53,491 nucleotides of DNA from Hydrogenophaga intermedia (GTDB lineage Bacteria; Pseudomonadota; Gammaproteobacteria; Burkholderiales; Burkholderiaceae_C): contig NZ_CCAE010000032.1 in assembly GCF_000723405.1 (NCBI RefSeq), positions 1 to 53,491 on the forward strand, written 5' to 3'. The translations under genes were made by a program, and so were the position numbers. Below the pieces are notes generated by a model, which searched no databases, was not told where the DNA came from, and saw only the letters and a list, made by a program, of their open reading frames with translations. Of this stretch, positions 1-8,046 are shown piece after piece; within the stretch, counting starts at the first letter, position 1; every line of letters begins with the position of its first letter.

Positions 1-81
1 GATCTACCAACACCACCTCCGCGCCAGTGCTAGCTTTTCGTACCGTCACTTATTGCACTGAAAACGAGGAGACCCCTATTC

Positions 82-399
82 GTGCGCGACCTGACGGAGC
101 CCGCGCGGGGCTTTCACGACCGCGACATGTACGTCTTCGCGCTCGATGCCGCGGGCGTGTACCGGGCCTTTGGCGGCAAGCCCGAGAAGCTGGGCAGCCG
201 CGTGCACGACATCGCCGGCGTGGACGGCGCGGCGCTGCTCGCTTCCATCGTGAGCCAGGCCGAGCAGGGGCCGGGTTGGGTGGAATACGACATCGTCAAC
301 CCCGCCAGCGGCGCGGTGCAGGCGAAGATGTCTTACGTGGTGAAGGTGGACGCGCTGTACCTGGGCTGCGGCGTGTACAAGACGGCGGCGGCGCGCTGA
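82..399 (+). CDS. Truncated single-Cache (sCache) sensory domain protein
   Basis: The 105-residue product matches the C-terminal half of the single-Cache ligand-binding domains found in chemoreceptors and periplasmic sensors. It has the FHDRDMYVF segment, then an IAGVDG stretch, the GPGWVEYDIVNP strand and a closing GCGVYK strand. The N-terminal helix of the domain and any signal peptide or membrane anchor are missing. The GTG start at 82 is preceded by GAGGAGA at 67-72, which looks like a ribosome-binding site. A stop at 31-33 in the same frame prevents a longer reading. It may be a remnant of a longer gene broken at or beyond the window edge. The domain call is fairly firm; whether the gene is functional is unknown. 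Confidence 0.5.
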   Translation: MRDLTEPARGFHDRDMYVFALDAAGVYRAFGGKPEKLGSRVHDIAGVDGAALLASIVSQAEQGPGWVEYDIVNPASGAVQAKMSYVVKVDALYLGCGVYKTAAAR

Positions 400-414
400 G
401 GCCGCACCGCTGAA

Positions 415-1074
415 TCAGGTCCCGGCCTGGCGCTTGGCCCGCGCGCGCGCCAGCGCGGCTTCGATGACGGCGCGTTTGCTGTCCAGCACCTGGGTGTCGG
501 TGATGGACGATGCCGCCGCCAGATCGGCGAGCTTGGCTTCGGCCTTGGCCTCAAGCCGGGCGTCGTGTTCCACCGCTTCGCGCGCCAGGCGCTCGCGCCG
601 CGCCGCATAGCGCGCCTTGCCCAGGGCCGCCTGCGCGGGCGACCAACCGGCCCAGCCCGTGCGCTCGCCGCTCACGTTTTCCAGCGAGATGCAATCGACC
701 GGGCACACGGGGATGCACAGTTCGCAACCCGTGCAGTACGGCTCGATCACGGTGTGCATGCGCTTGTTGGCGCCAGCGATCGCGTCGGTGGGGCAGGCCT
801 TGATGCACAGCGTGCAACCGATGCACCAGTCCTCGTCTATGACGGCCACGGTGACCGGGCCTTCGATGCCGTGCTCGCGGCTCAGCGGCAGGGCGGGGCG
901 ACCGGTGATGGCCGCGAGGCGGGCGATGCCTTCGGTGCCACCGGGCGGGCACTGGTGGATGCCGGCCTCGCCTTCGGCCACGGCTTGCGCGTAGCTGGCG
1001 CAGTCCGGGTAGCCGCAGCGCTGGCACTGCGTCTGCGGCAGGGCGTCGTCGATGCGGCGGGCGAGTTCGTTCAT
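415..1074 (-). CDS. rnfB: RnfB-type ferredoxin, electron transport complex subunit B
   Basis: A 219-residue iron-sulfur protein of the RnfB/RsxB family. Cys17, Cys20, Cys25 and Cys42 form the RnfB-specific 4Fe-4S site (CQRCGYPDC). Two ferredoxin-type 4Fe-4S motifs follow: [12 protein letters not shown] from Cys84 and [12 protein letters not shown] from Cys114. The tail is Ala/Arg-rich and charged. The usual N-terminal membrane helix of RnfB is absent, and no rnfA, C, D, G or E lies nearby, so it probably acts as a soluble electron carrier rather than within a full Rnf pump (inference). Its ATG overlaps the phaZ stop (ATGA at 1071-1074), implying cotranslation with phaZ. I chose this start over upstream codons because the family begins with this MNELA-type N-terminus. 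Confidence 0.88.
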   Translation of the reverse strand: MNELARRIDDALPQTQCQRCGYPDCASYAQAVAEGEAGIHQCPPGGTEGIARLAAITGRPALPLSREHGIEGPVTVAVIDEDWCIGCTLCIKACPTDAIAGANKRMHTVIEPYCTGCELCIPVCPVDCISLENVSGERTGWAGWSPAQAALGKARYAARRERLAREAVEHDARLEAKAEAKLADLAAASSITDTQVLDSKRAVIEAALARARAKRQAGT

Positions 1075-2393
1075 GCGCTCCTGGCGCGGGCCTTCGCCGC
1101 GGGCCGGGCGGAAGCCTTCGCCGCGGGTCGCACCTGGTGCTCCGCGATGAAGGCCTTGACCACCGGGTACACCATCTCGCGCCAGCGCCGGCCGCTGAAG
1201 ATGCCGTAGTGGCCGGCGCCCTTGGCTTCGTAGTGCAGGCTGTGCGACTTGGGGATGCCGGTGCACAGGTCGTGCGCGGCAGCCGTCTGGCCGGCGCCCG
1301 AGATATCGTCCAGCTCGCCCTCGATGGTCAGCAGCCCACAGTCGCGGATGTCTTGCGGGCGCACGCGCTCAAGCTTGCCCTGTTCATTGCGCACGTCCCA
1401 GGTGCCCTTGACGAGCTCGAAGTCCTGGAAGACGGTCTTGATGGTGTCGAGGTAATAGTCCGCGTCCATGTCGAGCACCGCGTTGTACTCGTCGTAGAAC
1501 TTGCGGTGCGCCTCGGCGCTGTCGTTGTCGCCCTTGACCAGGTCCTGGAAGTAGTCGTAGTGGCTGGAGGCGTGGCGGTCCGGGTTCATGGCCACGAAGC
1601 CGCTGTGCTGCAGGAAGCCGGGGTACACGCGCCGCCCGGCGCCAGGGAACTTGTCCGGCACGCGGTAGATGACGTTGTTCTCGAACCATTCGTGGCTGCG
1701 CTGCATGGCCAGGTTGTTCACCGCTGTGGGCGATTTGCGCGCATCGATCGGGCCGCCCATCATGGTCATGGACAGCGGCACCTTCTCGCCCCGGCTGGCC
1801 ATCAGCGACACGGCCGCCAGCACTGGCACCGTGGGCTGGCACACGCTCATCACGTGGCAATTGCCGTAGATGCCCTGCACGTGGCCGATGAACTCCTGCA
1901 CGTAGTTGATGTAGTCGTCAAGGTGGAACTCCCCCTCGGACAGCGGCACCAGGCGAGCGTTCTTCCAGTCGGTGATGTAGACCTTGTGGTCCTTGAGCAG
2001 GGTGCGCACCGTGTCGCGCAGCAGCGTGGCGTAGTGGCCTGACAGTGGCGCCACCACCAGCACCACGGGCTGGCCCTTGAGCTTCGTCAAGGTGTTCGGG
2101 TCATCGGTGAAGCGCTTGAAGCGGCGCAACTCGCAGAAAGGCTTGTCGATGTCCACCCGCTCGTGGATGGCGACGTTCACGCCGTCCACGTCCACGGTAC
2201 GGATGCCGAACTCGGGCTTCTCGTAGTCCTTGCCCAGGCGGTGCAGCAGGTCGTAGCCGGCCGAGATGCGCTGCGCCATCGGCAATTGCGCAAAGGGCAA
2301 CTGGGGGTTGCTGAACATGCGCGAGGCGACTTCGGCCAGGTCGGTGAAGGGCTCCATGAAGGAGCGTTGGGTTTCGTAGATCTGGTACAGCAT
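1071..2393 (-). CDS. phaZ: Intracellular polyhydroxyalkanoate depolymerase
   Basis: A 440-residue PhaZ of the Cupriavidus necator intracellular type. It hydrolyses stored poly-3-hydroxybutyrate in the cytoplasm. The nucleophile is a cysteine in a lipase-box-like motif, SVCQPTVP, with Cys185 close to the position of Cys183 known in C. necator PhaZ. A C-terminal GAGHYG segment probably supplies the catalytic histidine. The start MLYQIYETQ is the family N-terminus. The last 20 or so residues are an unusual Lys/Ala/Arg tail made of an 8-residue repeat (RPAAKA). It is the first gene of a two-gene unit with rnfB. The 126 bases to the divergent dioxygenase gene at 2520 must hold both promoters. Confidence 0.93.
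   Translation of the reverse strand: MLYQIYETQRSFMEPFTDLAEVASRMFSNPQLPFAQLPMAQRISAGYDLLHRLGKDYEKPEFGIRTVDVDGVNVAIHERVDIDKPFCELRRFKRFTDDPNTLTKLKGQPVVLVVAPLSGHYATLLRDTVRTLLKDHKVYITDWKNARLVPLSEGEFHLDDYINYVQEFIGHVQGIYGNCHVMSVCQPTVPVLAAVSLMASRGEKVPLSMTMMGGPIDARKSPTAVNNLAMQRSHEWFENNVIYRVPDKFPGAGRRVYPGFLQHSGFVAMNPDRHASSHYDYFQDLVKGDNDSAEAHRKFYDEYNAVLDMDADYYLDTIKTVFQDFELVKGTWDVRNEQGKLERVRPQDIRDCGLLTIEGELDDISGAGQTAAAHDLCTGIPKSHSLHYEAKGAGHYGIFSGRRWREMVYPVVKAFIAEHQVRPAAKASARPAAKARARSA
1090..1130. repeat. Tandem direct repeat encoding the basic PhaZ tail
   Basis: Two copies of a 17-base unit (GCCTTCGCCGCGGG[C/T]CG, at 1090-1106 and 1114-1130) lie 24 bases apart. On the minus strand they encode two copies of an 8-residue ARPAAKA-type unit at the C-terminus of PhaZ. 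The period is a multiple of three, consistent with in-frame slippage duplication. Confidence 0.75.
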
Positions 2394-2519
2394 GGTCACG
2401 GTTCCGTGAATGTTGCGGTGCAATGTAGCAGGATGCGGAAGACCCCGATGGGGGGAGAACACGCAGGGAAAGACCCCAGCTGTCGCCTTTGTGAACCGGG
2501 CTGACCGACAATTCCAATC

Positions 2520-3332
2520 ATGAATACCCCCCATCGGCTTCCTGTGCTGTTCATCGGCCACGGCAGTCCCATGAACGCGATCGAGGACAACCACTGGCGC
2601 CGCACCTGGCAGGCGCTGGGGCCGCAGGTGCGCGAACGCGCGCCCGATGTGCGTCTGATCTTGTGTGTCTCGGCGCACTGGCTCACCCACGGCTGGTGGC
2701 TCACCGGCATGGACCGCCCGCGCACCATCCACGATTTCGGTGGCTTCCCGCAGGCGCTGTTCGACCAGCAGTACCCGGCGCCGGGCGCTCCCGGGCTGGC
2801 GCGCGAGATCGCGCAGTCGTTGGCATTGCCCGAGGGGCAGGGCGTTGCCGGCATCGACGAAGGCGAATGGGGCCTGGACCACGGGGCCTGGTCGGTGCTC
2901 AAGCCCATGTTCCCCGAGGCCGACATCCCCGTGGTGCAGCTCAGCATGGACTATGGGCGCCCGCCCGCCGAGCATCTGGCCCTGGGCCGCCAGCTCAAGG
3001 ACTGGCGCTCGCGCGGCGTTCTGATCGTGGCCAGCGGCAACATCGTGCACAACCTGCGCGTCATGCGCCGCGACGTGCCCGACAACCAGGCCTATGACTG
3101 GGCGGTGGACTTCGACACCCACATCGCGGGGCTCATTCAGGCGGGCGACGCCGACGGCTTGGCGGATTTCCAGGCGCAGGGCGAGATGGCGAAGCTGTCG
3201 CAGCCCACCTGGGACCACTACCTGCCGCTGCTGTACGCGGCCGGCGCGACGGACCCGGACGAGCACGTCGAGTTCTTCAACGAGGGCTTCCAGGCCGCTG
3301 CGATATCCATGCGCTCAGTGATCTGGGGATGA
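2520..3332 (+). CDS. DODA-type (LigB-fold) extradiol dioxygenase, YgiD-like
   Basis: A 270-residue class III extradiol dioxygenase-family protein similar to E. coli YgiD (4,5-DOPA dioxygenase). Metal-ligand candidates are His14 in FIGHGSP, His53 in SAHW and His177 in SGNIVHNLR. The GLDHGAW segment around His121 is another family hallmark. The protein is soluble with no signal peptide. Members open catechol rings, although the physiological substrate is usually unknown; the metal is zinc in YgiD and iron in others. The gene stands alone, diverges from phaZ and ends at a strong bidirectional terminator. The start is the first ATG and no better upstream option is visible. Confidence 0.88.
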   Translation: MNTPHRLPVLFIGHGSPMNAIEDNHWRRTWQALGPQVRERAPDVRLILCVSAHWLTHGWWLTGMDRPRTIHDFGGFPQALFDQQYPAPGAPGLAREIAQSLALPEGQGVAGIDEGEWGLDHGAWSVLKPMFPEADIPVVQLSMDYGRPPAEHLALGRQLKDWRSRGVLIVASGNIVHNLRVMRRDVPDNQAYDWAVDFDTHIAGLIQAGDADGLADFQAQGEMAKLSQPTWDHYLPLLYAAGATDPDEHVEFFNEGFQAAAISMRSVIWG

Positions 3333-3359
3333 AAAAAGCCACCCGAGGGTGGCTTTTTT
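3332..3359. terminator. Bidirectional intrinsic terminator
   Basis: A perfect inverted repeat, AAAAAAGCCACCC - GA - GGGTGGCTTTTTT (arms 3332-3344 and 3347-3359). It gives a GC-rich hairpin with a U-run in both directions. It sits between the convergent dioxygenase and aminotransferase genes and serves both. Confidence 0.92.
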
Positions 3360-3374
3360 GTGGGCAGTGGCGGC

Positions 3375-4571
3375 TTAGATCACCGCCGCGATGGACTTGC
3401 AGACGTGCCCGATGTTCTTGCCGTTCAGCGCGGCCACGCACATGCGGCCGGTGTCGGTGCCGTACACGCCGAACTCGTTGCGCAGGCGCACCATCTGGTC
3501 CTTGGTGAGGCCGGAGTAGCTGAACATGCCGATCTGGTCGGTGATGAAGCCCATGTCCTGCTTCACGCCCGCGGCTTTCAGGCCGTCCACCAGTTGCTGG
3601 CGCATGGCCTTGATGCGCACGCGCATCTCGCCCAATTCCTTCTCCCACAGGGCGCGCAGTTCGGGGTTGGTGAGCACGGCGGCCACCACCGCGCCGCCGT
3701 GGATGGGCGGGTTGGAGTAGTTGGTGCGGACCATGATCTTGAGTTGCGAGAGCACGCGATCGGCCTCGGCCTTGTCGGCGCACAGCACCGACAGCGCGCC
3801 CACGCGCTCGCCGTACAGGCTGAAGCTCTTGGAGAACGAGGTGGAGACGAAGAACACCAGGCCGGCTGCCACGAACTTGGCGATCACCGCGCCGTCCTCG
3901 GCGATGCCGTGGCCGAAGCCCTGGTAGGCCATGTCCAGGAAGGGCGTGAGGCGGCCCGCCTTCACGACCTCGATCACGCGGTCCCATTGGGCGGGCGTGA
4001 TGTCGTAGCCGGTGGGGTTGTGGCAGCAGGCGTGCAGCACGGCGATGGTGCCGGGCGCGGCCGCCTTCAGGCTGGCGAGCATGCCGTCGAAGTCCACGCC
4101 GCGCTTGGCGGCGTCGTAGTAGGTGTACGTGCCGACCTCGAAACCGGCTTGCGTGAACAGCGCGCGGTGGTTCTCCCAGCTCGGGTCGCTGATCAGCACC
4201 TTCGCGGCCGGGTTCAGGCGTTTGAGGAAGTCGGCGCCAATCTTGAGGCCACCCGTGCCGCCGAGGGCCTGCACCGTGGCCACGCGGCCGCTCTTGACGG
4301 GCTCGCTGTCGGCACCGAACACCAGGCCCTTGACCGCGTTGTCGTAGGCGGCGATGCCGTCGATGGGCAGGTACCCGCGCGCGGCGGGCTTGTCCATCAT
4401 GGCTTTTTCGGCGGCCTGTACGCATTGGAGCAGCGGCAGCTTGCCGTTCTCATCGAAATACACCCCTACCCCCAGGTTCACCTTGGCGGGGTTGCTGTCG
4501 GCGGCGAACTGTTCGTTCAAACCCAGGATCGGGTCGCGGGGGGCCATTTCAACGGCGGAGAAGAGGCTCAT
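3375..4571 (-). CDS. Aspartate/aromatic amino acid aminotransferase
   Basis: A 398-residue PLP-dependent class I (subgroup I-alpha) aminotransferase of the AspC/TyrB type. It interconverts amino acids (Asp, Tyr, Phe) and 2-oxo acids using 2-oxoglutarate. Visible residues include Asn185 in HNPTG, Asp213 in LDMAYQGF, which contacts the PLP ring nitrogen, and the Schiff-base Lys248 in STSFSKSFSLYGERVG. Length and the N-terminal ILGLNEQF match the family. I cannot decide between aspC and tyrB from sequence alone. The gene diverges from the polysaccharide locus, and the region at 4572-4832 holds both promoters. Confidence 0.93.
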   Translation of the reverse strand: MSLFSAVEMAPRDPILGLNEQFAADSNPAKVNLGVGVYFDENGKLPLLQCVQAAEKAMMDKPAARGYLPIDGIAAYDNAVKGLVFGADSEPVKSGRVATVQALGGTGGLKIGADFLKRLNPAAKVLISDPSWENHRALFTQAGFEVGTYTYYDAAKRGVDFDGMLASLKAAAPGTIAVLHACCHNPTGYDITPAQWDRVIEVVKAGRLTPFLDMAYQGFGHGIAEDGAVIAKFVAAGLVFFVSTSFSKSFSLYGERVGALSVLCADKAEADRVLSQLKIMVRTNYSNPPIHGGAVVAAVLTNPELRALWEKELGEMRVRIKAMRQQLVDGLKAAGVKQDMGFITDQIGMFSYSGLTKDQMVRLRNEFGVYGTDTGRMCVAALNGKNIGHVCKSIAAVI

Positions 4572-4832
4572 GAGGCAGTGGAGGGAGGAGGTGGAAGACC
4601 CGGAATTCTAGAGCGCGCGCCACCGCACGGCCGGGGGTGGCGGGGCTTCGTCAGGTGTCGACCTTTGACTTGCTTTCGGTCCTCATGATGTACTGCGCGT
4701 GCAGTACTGCATGGTGTCCCCCGATTGAATGACTTTCCCGAGGCGTGAAGGTGGTTCGCCATAGGGTGCTGGGGTATATTCGCCGACTGTTTACTTTTAT
4801 TAACACTTGTCCCTTCTTTGGAGGCCGTGAGC
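4572..4832. other. Divergent intergenic region between aminotransferase and EPS locus
   Basis: A 261-base non-coding region, visibly more AT-rich from about 4675 to the export gene. It contains the overlapping palindromes described at 4691-4711, a -10-like TATATT at 4775-4780 and a GGAG ribosome-binding site at 4820-4823. No convincing -35 box is visible for TATATT. It is the only plausible location for the main promoter of the exopolysaccharide operon. Confidence 0.6.
4691..4711. promoter_or_regulatory. Overlapping palindromes, possible operator of EPS locus
   Basis: TACTGC-GCGT-GCAGTA (4691-4706) overlaps TGCAGTACTGCA (4700-4711), so TACTGC half-sites alternate in orientation three times. 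The site lies 122-142 bases upstream of the export-protein start codon. The arrangement suggests a binding site for a dimeric regulator. No family is assigned. Confidence 0.4.
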
Positions 4833-5456
4833 ATGCAAAAACATACGTCCATCCGCTTCCGCGTGGCCATGTTGGCGGCAGCGGCCATCCTGGCTGGCTG
4901 CGCCAGCGGCGGTTCGTATCCGCCCGCGCCCGCGGTGGCATCGAACGCGGCGGCGTACAACTACCTCATCGGCCCGGGCGACACGCTGTCCATCAGCGTC
5001 TGGCGCAACCCGGAGCTGTCGGCCGTGGTGCCGGTGCGCCCGGACGGCAAGGTCTCAGCCCCCTTGGTGGACGAGCTCGTGGCGCAGGGCAAGACCTCGC
5101 AGGAAATCGCCCGCGACGTCGAGAAGGCGCTGGGCAAGTACGTGCGCGACCCTGTGGTCACCGTGATCGTCACGAACTTTGTCGGTTCGCACAGCGAGCA
5201 GGTCCGTGTGGTGGGCGAGGCCGTCAAGCCCCAGGCCCTGCCGTTCCGTCACAAGATGACCGTGATGGACGTGCTCATCGCCTCCGGTGGCCTGACCGAA
5301 TACGCCAATGGCAACAAGGCCACCATCGTGCGCGCTGCCGAGGGCAACAAGCGCTACAGCGTCCGCCTGGACGACCTCGTCAAGCGCGGCGACATCTCAG
5401 CCAACGTCGAGATGCTGCCGGGCGACGTGTTGATCATTCCCCAAGGCTGGTTCTGA
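4833..5456 (+). CDS. Polysaccharide export outer-membrane lipoprotein (Wza/EpsA-like, XrtA type)
   Basis: A 207-residue lipoprotein that should form the outer-membrane export channel for the exopolysaccharide. The signal peptide ends in a lipobox, ILAGC, with Cys23 lipidated. A Poly_export domain (about residues 40-120, YLIGPGDTLSISVWRNPELS) is followed by one SLBB-like domain (about 125-195). It is short compared with E. coli Wza, as is usual for the EpsA-type proteins of exosortase-linked loci. ATG 4833 is chosen because GGAG at 4820-4823 is correctly spaced; a TTG at 4818 overlaps that site. It is the first gene of the EPS operon. Confidence 0.92.
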   Translation: MQKHTSIRFRVAMLAAAAILAGCASGGSYPPAPAVASNAAAYNYLIGPGDTLSISVWRNPELSAVVPVRPDGKVSAPLVDELVAQGKTSQEIARDVEKALGKYVRDPVVTVIVTNFVGSHSEQVRVVGEAVKPQALPFRHKMTVMDVLIASGGLTEYANGNKATIVRAAEGNKRYSVRLDDLVKRGDISANVEMLPGDVLIIPQGWF

Positions 5457-5526
5457 TTGAGCCAGCCCGGTTGGTCACCGTCGCCCCGGCGGTGACCGCG
5501 CTCGCTTCGATCGTCCCGGAATCCGC

Positions 5527-7095
5527 ATGCACGAACTGATTCACCAACTCGCCAACGCGCTGCGCGGCATGTGGCTGTATCGCCGCACCGGCGTTGCCGT
5601 GGCCTGGGCCGTGGCCCTGCTGGGCGCCGCCGCCGTGATGTTCATCCCCGACCGCTTCGAGGCGTCGGCCCGGGTGTACGTCGACACGCAGTCGATCCTG
5701 CGCCCCCTCATGGCGGGCCTCACGATCCAGCCCGACGTTGATCAGCAGGTGGCCATGCTGGGCCGCACGCTGATCAGCCGTCCCACCATCGAGAAGCTGG
5801 TGCAGACCGAGGACCTCGGCGTGCCCCTGGCCGGCAAGCCCGAGCGCGACGCCATGGTCGGCCGCATCATGAGCAACATCCAGCTGCGCTCGACCGGCCG
5901 CGACAACCTCTACACCATCTCCTACCGCGACGAGAACCCGCAGCTCGCGCTGCACGTGGTCGATGCGCTGATGAAGACCTTCATCGCTTCGCGCGCGGGC
6001 GCCTACACCGCCGACGCCCAGAACGCGCGCAAGTTCATCGAAGAGCAGATCCGCAACTACGAGGCCAAACTCACCGAGGCCGAGACCCGCCTGAAGGACT
6101 TCCGCCTGCGCCACATCGAGATGCAGACCCAGGGTGGCATCGACATGGCTGGGCGCATGGCCGAGATCAGCACCACCCTCAGCCAGGCACGGCTCGAACT
6201 TCGCGAGGCCGAGAGTGCGCGCGAGGCGGCCCGTCTTCAACTGGAGCAAGCGCGCTCGGCGGCCCGCAACGCCGCCGCCACGGTACCCGCCCAGACGTTC
6301 GCGACTCCCGAGATCGACGCCCGCATCGACGTGCTGCGCCGCAGCCTGGACGGGCTGCTGCAGCGCTTCACCGAGCAACACCCGGACGTACAGAACACGC
6401 GCAAGCTGATCGCCGAGCTCGAGCAGCAGAAAGCGCGCGAGATCGAGGTCCTGCGCAAGCGCGCCCAGCAGGCCGAGGCCAGTGGGCGGCCCATGCCTGA
6501 CATGAACCCGGCGATGCAGGAGATGTCGCGCACCCTCGCAGCCACCGAGGTGCAGGTGGCCTCGCTGCGCGCCCGCGTGGCCGAGTACGAAGGCCGCGCG
6601 GCCCGCATCCGCGAGCAGGCCAAGGTGGCACCCCAGGTCGAGGCCGAGCTGGCGCAGCTCAACCGCGACTACGACGTGCACCGCAAGAACTACGAAGACC
6701 TGGTGGCACGCCGCGAAACCGTGGCCCTGAGCGATGAACTGCAGAGCGACTCGAACGTGGCGCAGTTCCGTGTGGTGGAGCCGCCGCAGGTGTCGCGTCG
6801 CCCGGTGGCGCCCAATCGCGTGGTGTTGCTGCCCGGCGTGCTTCTGCTGGCGCTGGGTGCCGGCGCGGCGGTGGCGCTCATGGTGAGCAATCTGCGGCCG
6901 GTGTACTTCGATGCCGCCGGCCTGCGGACCTCGGTCGACCTGCCCTTGCTGGGTGTGGTCACTCAGGTGCGCAACGAGGTGATCCGTCACCGCCAGGGGC
7001 GCAGCATGCTGCGGCTGATCGTCTCGATCGTCGCGCTGGTGCTGCTGTTCGGGCTGGGCATGGTGGCCCTGTCCATTCACCAATCGTCCATGTGA
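5527..7095 (+). CDS. XrtA-type polysaccharide chain-length determinant (Wzz/GNVR)
   Basis: A 522-residue inner-membrane co-polymerase. An N-terminal Wzz domain begins with a transmembrane helix (about residues 20-40, VAVAWAVALLGAAAVMFI). A long periplasmic coiled-coil region runs from about 160 to 390. A GNVR-like domain precedes a second helix near 430-450, and there is an extra C-terminal helix near 495-517. It lacks a kinase domain, which is supplied by the next gene, so the two together replace a Wzc-type protein. It lies 70 bases after the export gene and 15 bases before the kinase gene. It probably sets chain length together with the ligase/polymerase at 21191. Confidence 0.92.
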   Translation: MHELIHQLANALRGMWLYRRTGVAVAWAVALLGAAAVMFIPDRFEASARVYVDTQSILRPLMAGLTIQPDVDQQVAMLGRTLISRPTIEKLVQTEDLGVPLAGKPERDAMVGRIMSNIQLRSTGRDNLYTISYRDENPQLALHVVDALMKTFIASRAGAYTADAQNARKFIEEQIRNYEAKLTEAETRLKDFRLRHIEMQTQGGIDMAGRMAEISTTLSQARLELREAESAREAARLQLEQARSAARNAAATVPAQTFATPEIDARIDVLRRSLDGLLQRFTEQHPDVQNTRKLIAELEQQKAREIEVLRKRAQQAEASGRPMPDMNPAMQEMSRTLAATEVQVASLRARVAEYEGRAARIREQAKVAPQVEAELAQLNRDYDVHRKNYEDLVARRETVALSDELQSDSNVAQFRVVEPPQVSRRPVAPNRVVLLPGVLLLALGAGAAVALMVSNLRPVYFDAAGLRTSVDLPLLGVVTQVRNEVIRHRQGRSMLRLIVSIVALVLLFGLGMVALSIHQSSM

Positions 7096-7110
7096 CCGGG
7101 GTGCGAGCAG

Positions 7111-8028
7111 ATGGCAAGTCTGATTGAAAAAGCGGCGCAACGGCTGGAGCAACTGAGGCAGGCAGGCGCCGACGTGCCAGAGGCCGCGCCCCCATCGGCG
7201 GCGGGAGCCCTGCACGCGCCGGTGGCGGCACGCCCTCCCGCACCGCCGCAGCGTCTGCAGTCCAGTTCCAAGGTGGTCCAGCTCGACCTGGACGCGCTCA
7301 CCGAGGCGGGCTTCGTGACGCCCAAGGCCCAGCGCTCGCTCACCGCCGAGCAGTTTCGTGTCATCAAGCGCCCGCTGCTGACCAACGCCATGGGCAAGGG
7401 CGCGGCGCCCGTGACCCACGGCAACCGGATCATGGTCACCAGTGCCGTGGCCGGCGAGGGCAAGACCTTCACCGCCATCAACCTGGCGATGAGCATTGCC
7501 ATGGAGCTCGACCACACGGTGTTGCTGGTCGATGCGGACGTCTCGCGGCCGTCGATCATGAAGACCCTGGGCCTGCCGTCGGGCCCGGGCCTGCTCGACC
7601 TGCTGCTGGCCAACCAGACCGAAATGTCCGACGCGCTGCTGCGCACCAACATCGACAAGCTCACGCTGCTGCCCAGCGGCACGCCGCACCAGCGCGCCAC
7701 CGAACTGCTGGCCAGTGACGCGATGAGCGCGCTGGTGGAAGAGATGGGCCGCCGCTACCCCGAGCGCATCATCATTTTCGATTCGCCACCGCTGCTGATG
7801 ACCACCGAGTCGCGCGTGCTCGCCACGCACATGGGGCAGATCGTGATGGTGGTGCAGGCCGGCCAGACGCAGCGCGCCCAGGTGCGCCACGCGCTGGAGG
7901 CCATCGAGAACTGCCCGATCAAGCTCATGGTGCTCAACCAGGTCCGCGAGGAGGAGCGCAACTCCTACGGTTACGGATACGGCTACGGTTCCGCGGAAGC
8001 CGGGGCCGCGGCGGACACCGCCGCCTGA
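7111..8028 (+). CDS. XrtA-associated tyrosine autokinase (BY-kinase, CpsD/CapB-like)
   Basis: A 305-residue cytoplasmic bacterial tyrosine kinase. Walker A is AVAGEGKTF (about 112-120), Walker A' is LLVDADVSRP (138-147) and a Walker B-like IIIFDSPPLL lies near 235. The C-terminus carries a tyrosine cluster alternating with glycine (SYGYGYGYGS), the usual autophosphorylation tail. The first 80 residues are Ala/Pro-rich linker. The partner is the chain-length determinant immediately upstream. Cycles of phosphorylation are expected to control polymer assembly. Confidence 0.92.
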   Translation: MASLIEKAAQRLEQLRQAGADVPEAAPPSAAGALHAPVAARPPAPPQRLQSSSKVVQLDLDALTEAGFVTPKAQRSLTAEQFRVIKRPLLTNAMGKGAAPVTHGNRIMVTSAVAGEGKTFTAINLAMSIAMELDHTVLLVDADVSRPSIMKTLGLPSGPGLLDLLLANQTEMSDALLRTNIDKLTLLPSGTPHQRATELLASDAMSALVEEMGRRYPERIIIFDSPPLLMTTESRVLATHMGQIVMVVQAGQTQRAQVRHALEAIENCPIKLMVLNQVREEERNSYGYGYGYGSAEAGAAADTAA

Positions 8029-8046
8029 CGCGAAACGAGGCAGACC

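Noticed and set aside
415..1074. Part of a full Rnf complex
   Set aside because: No rnfA, rnfC, rnfD, rnfG or rnfE is within the window and the membrane helix of RnfB is absent.
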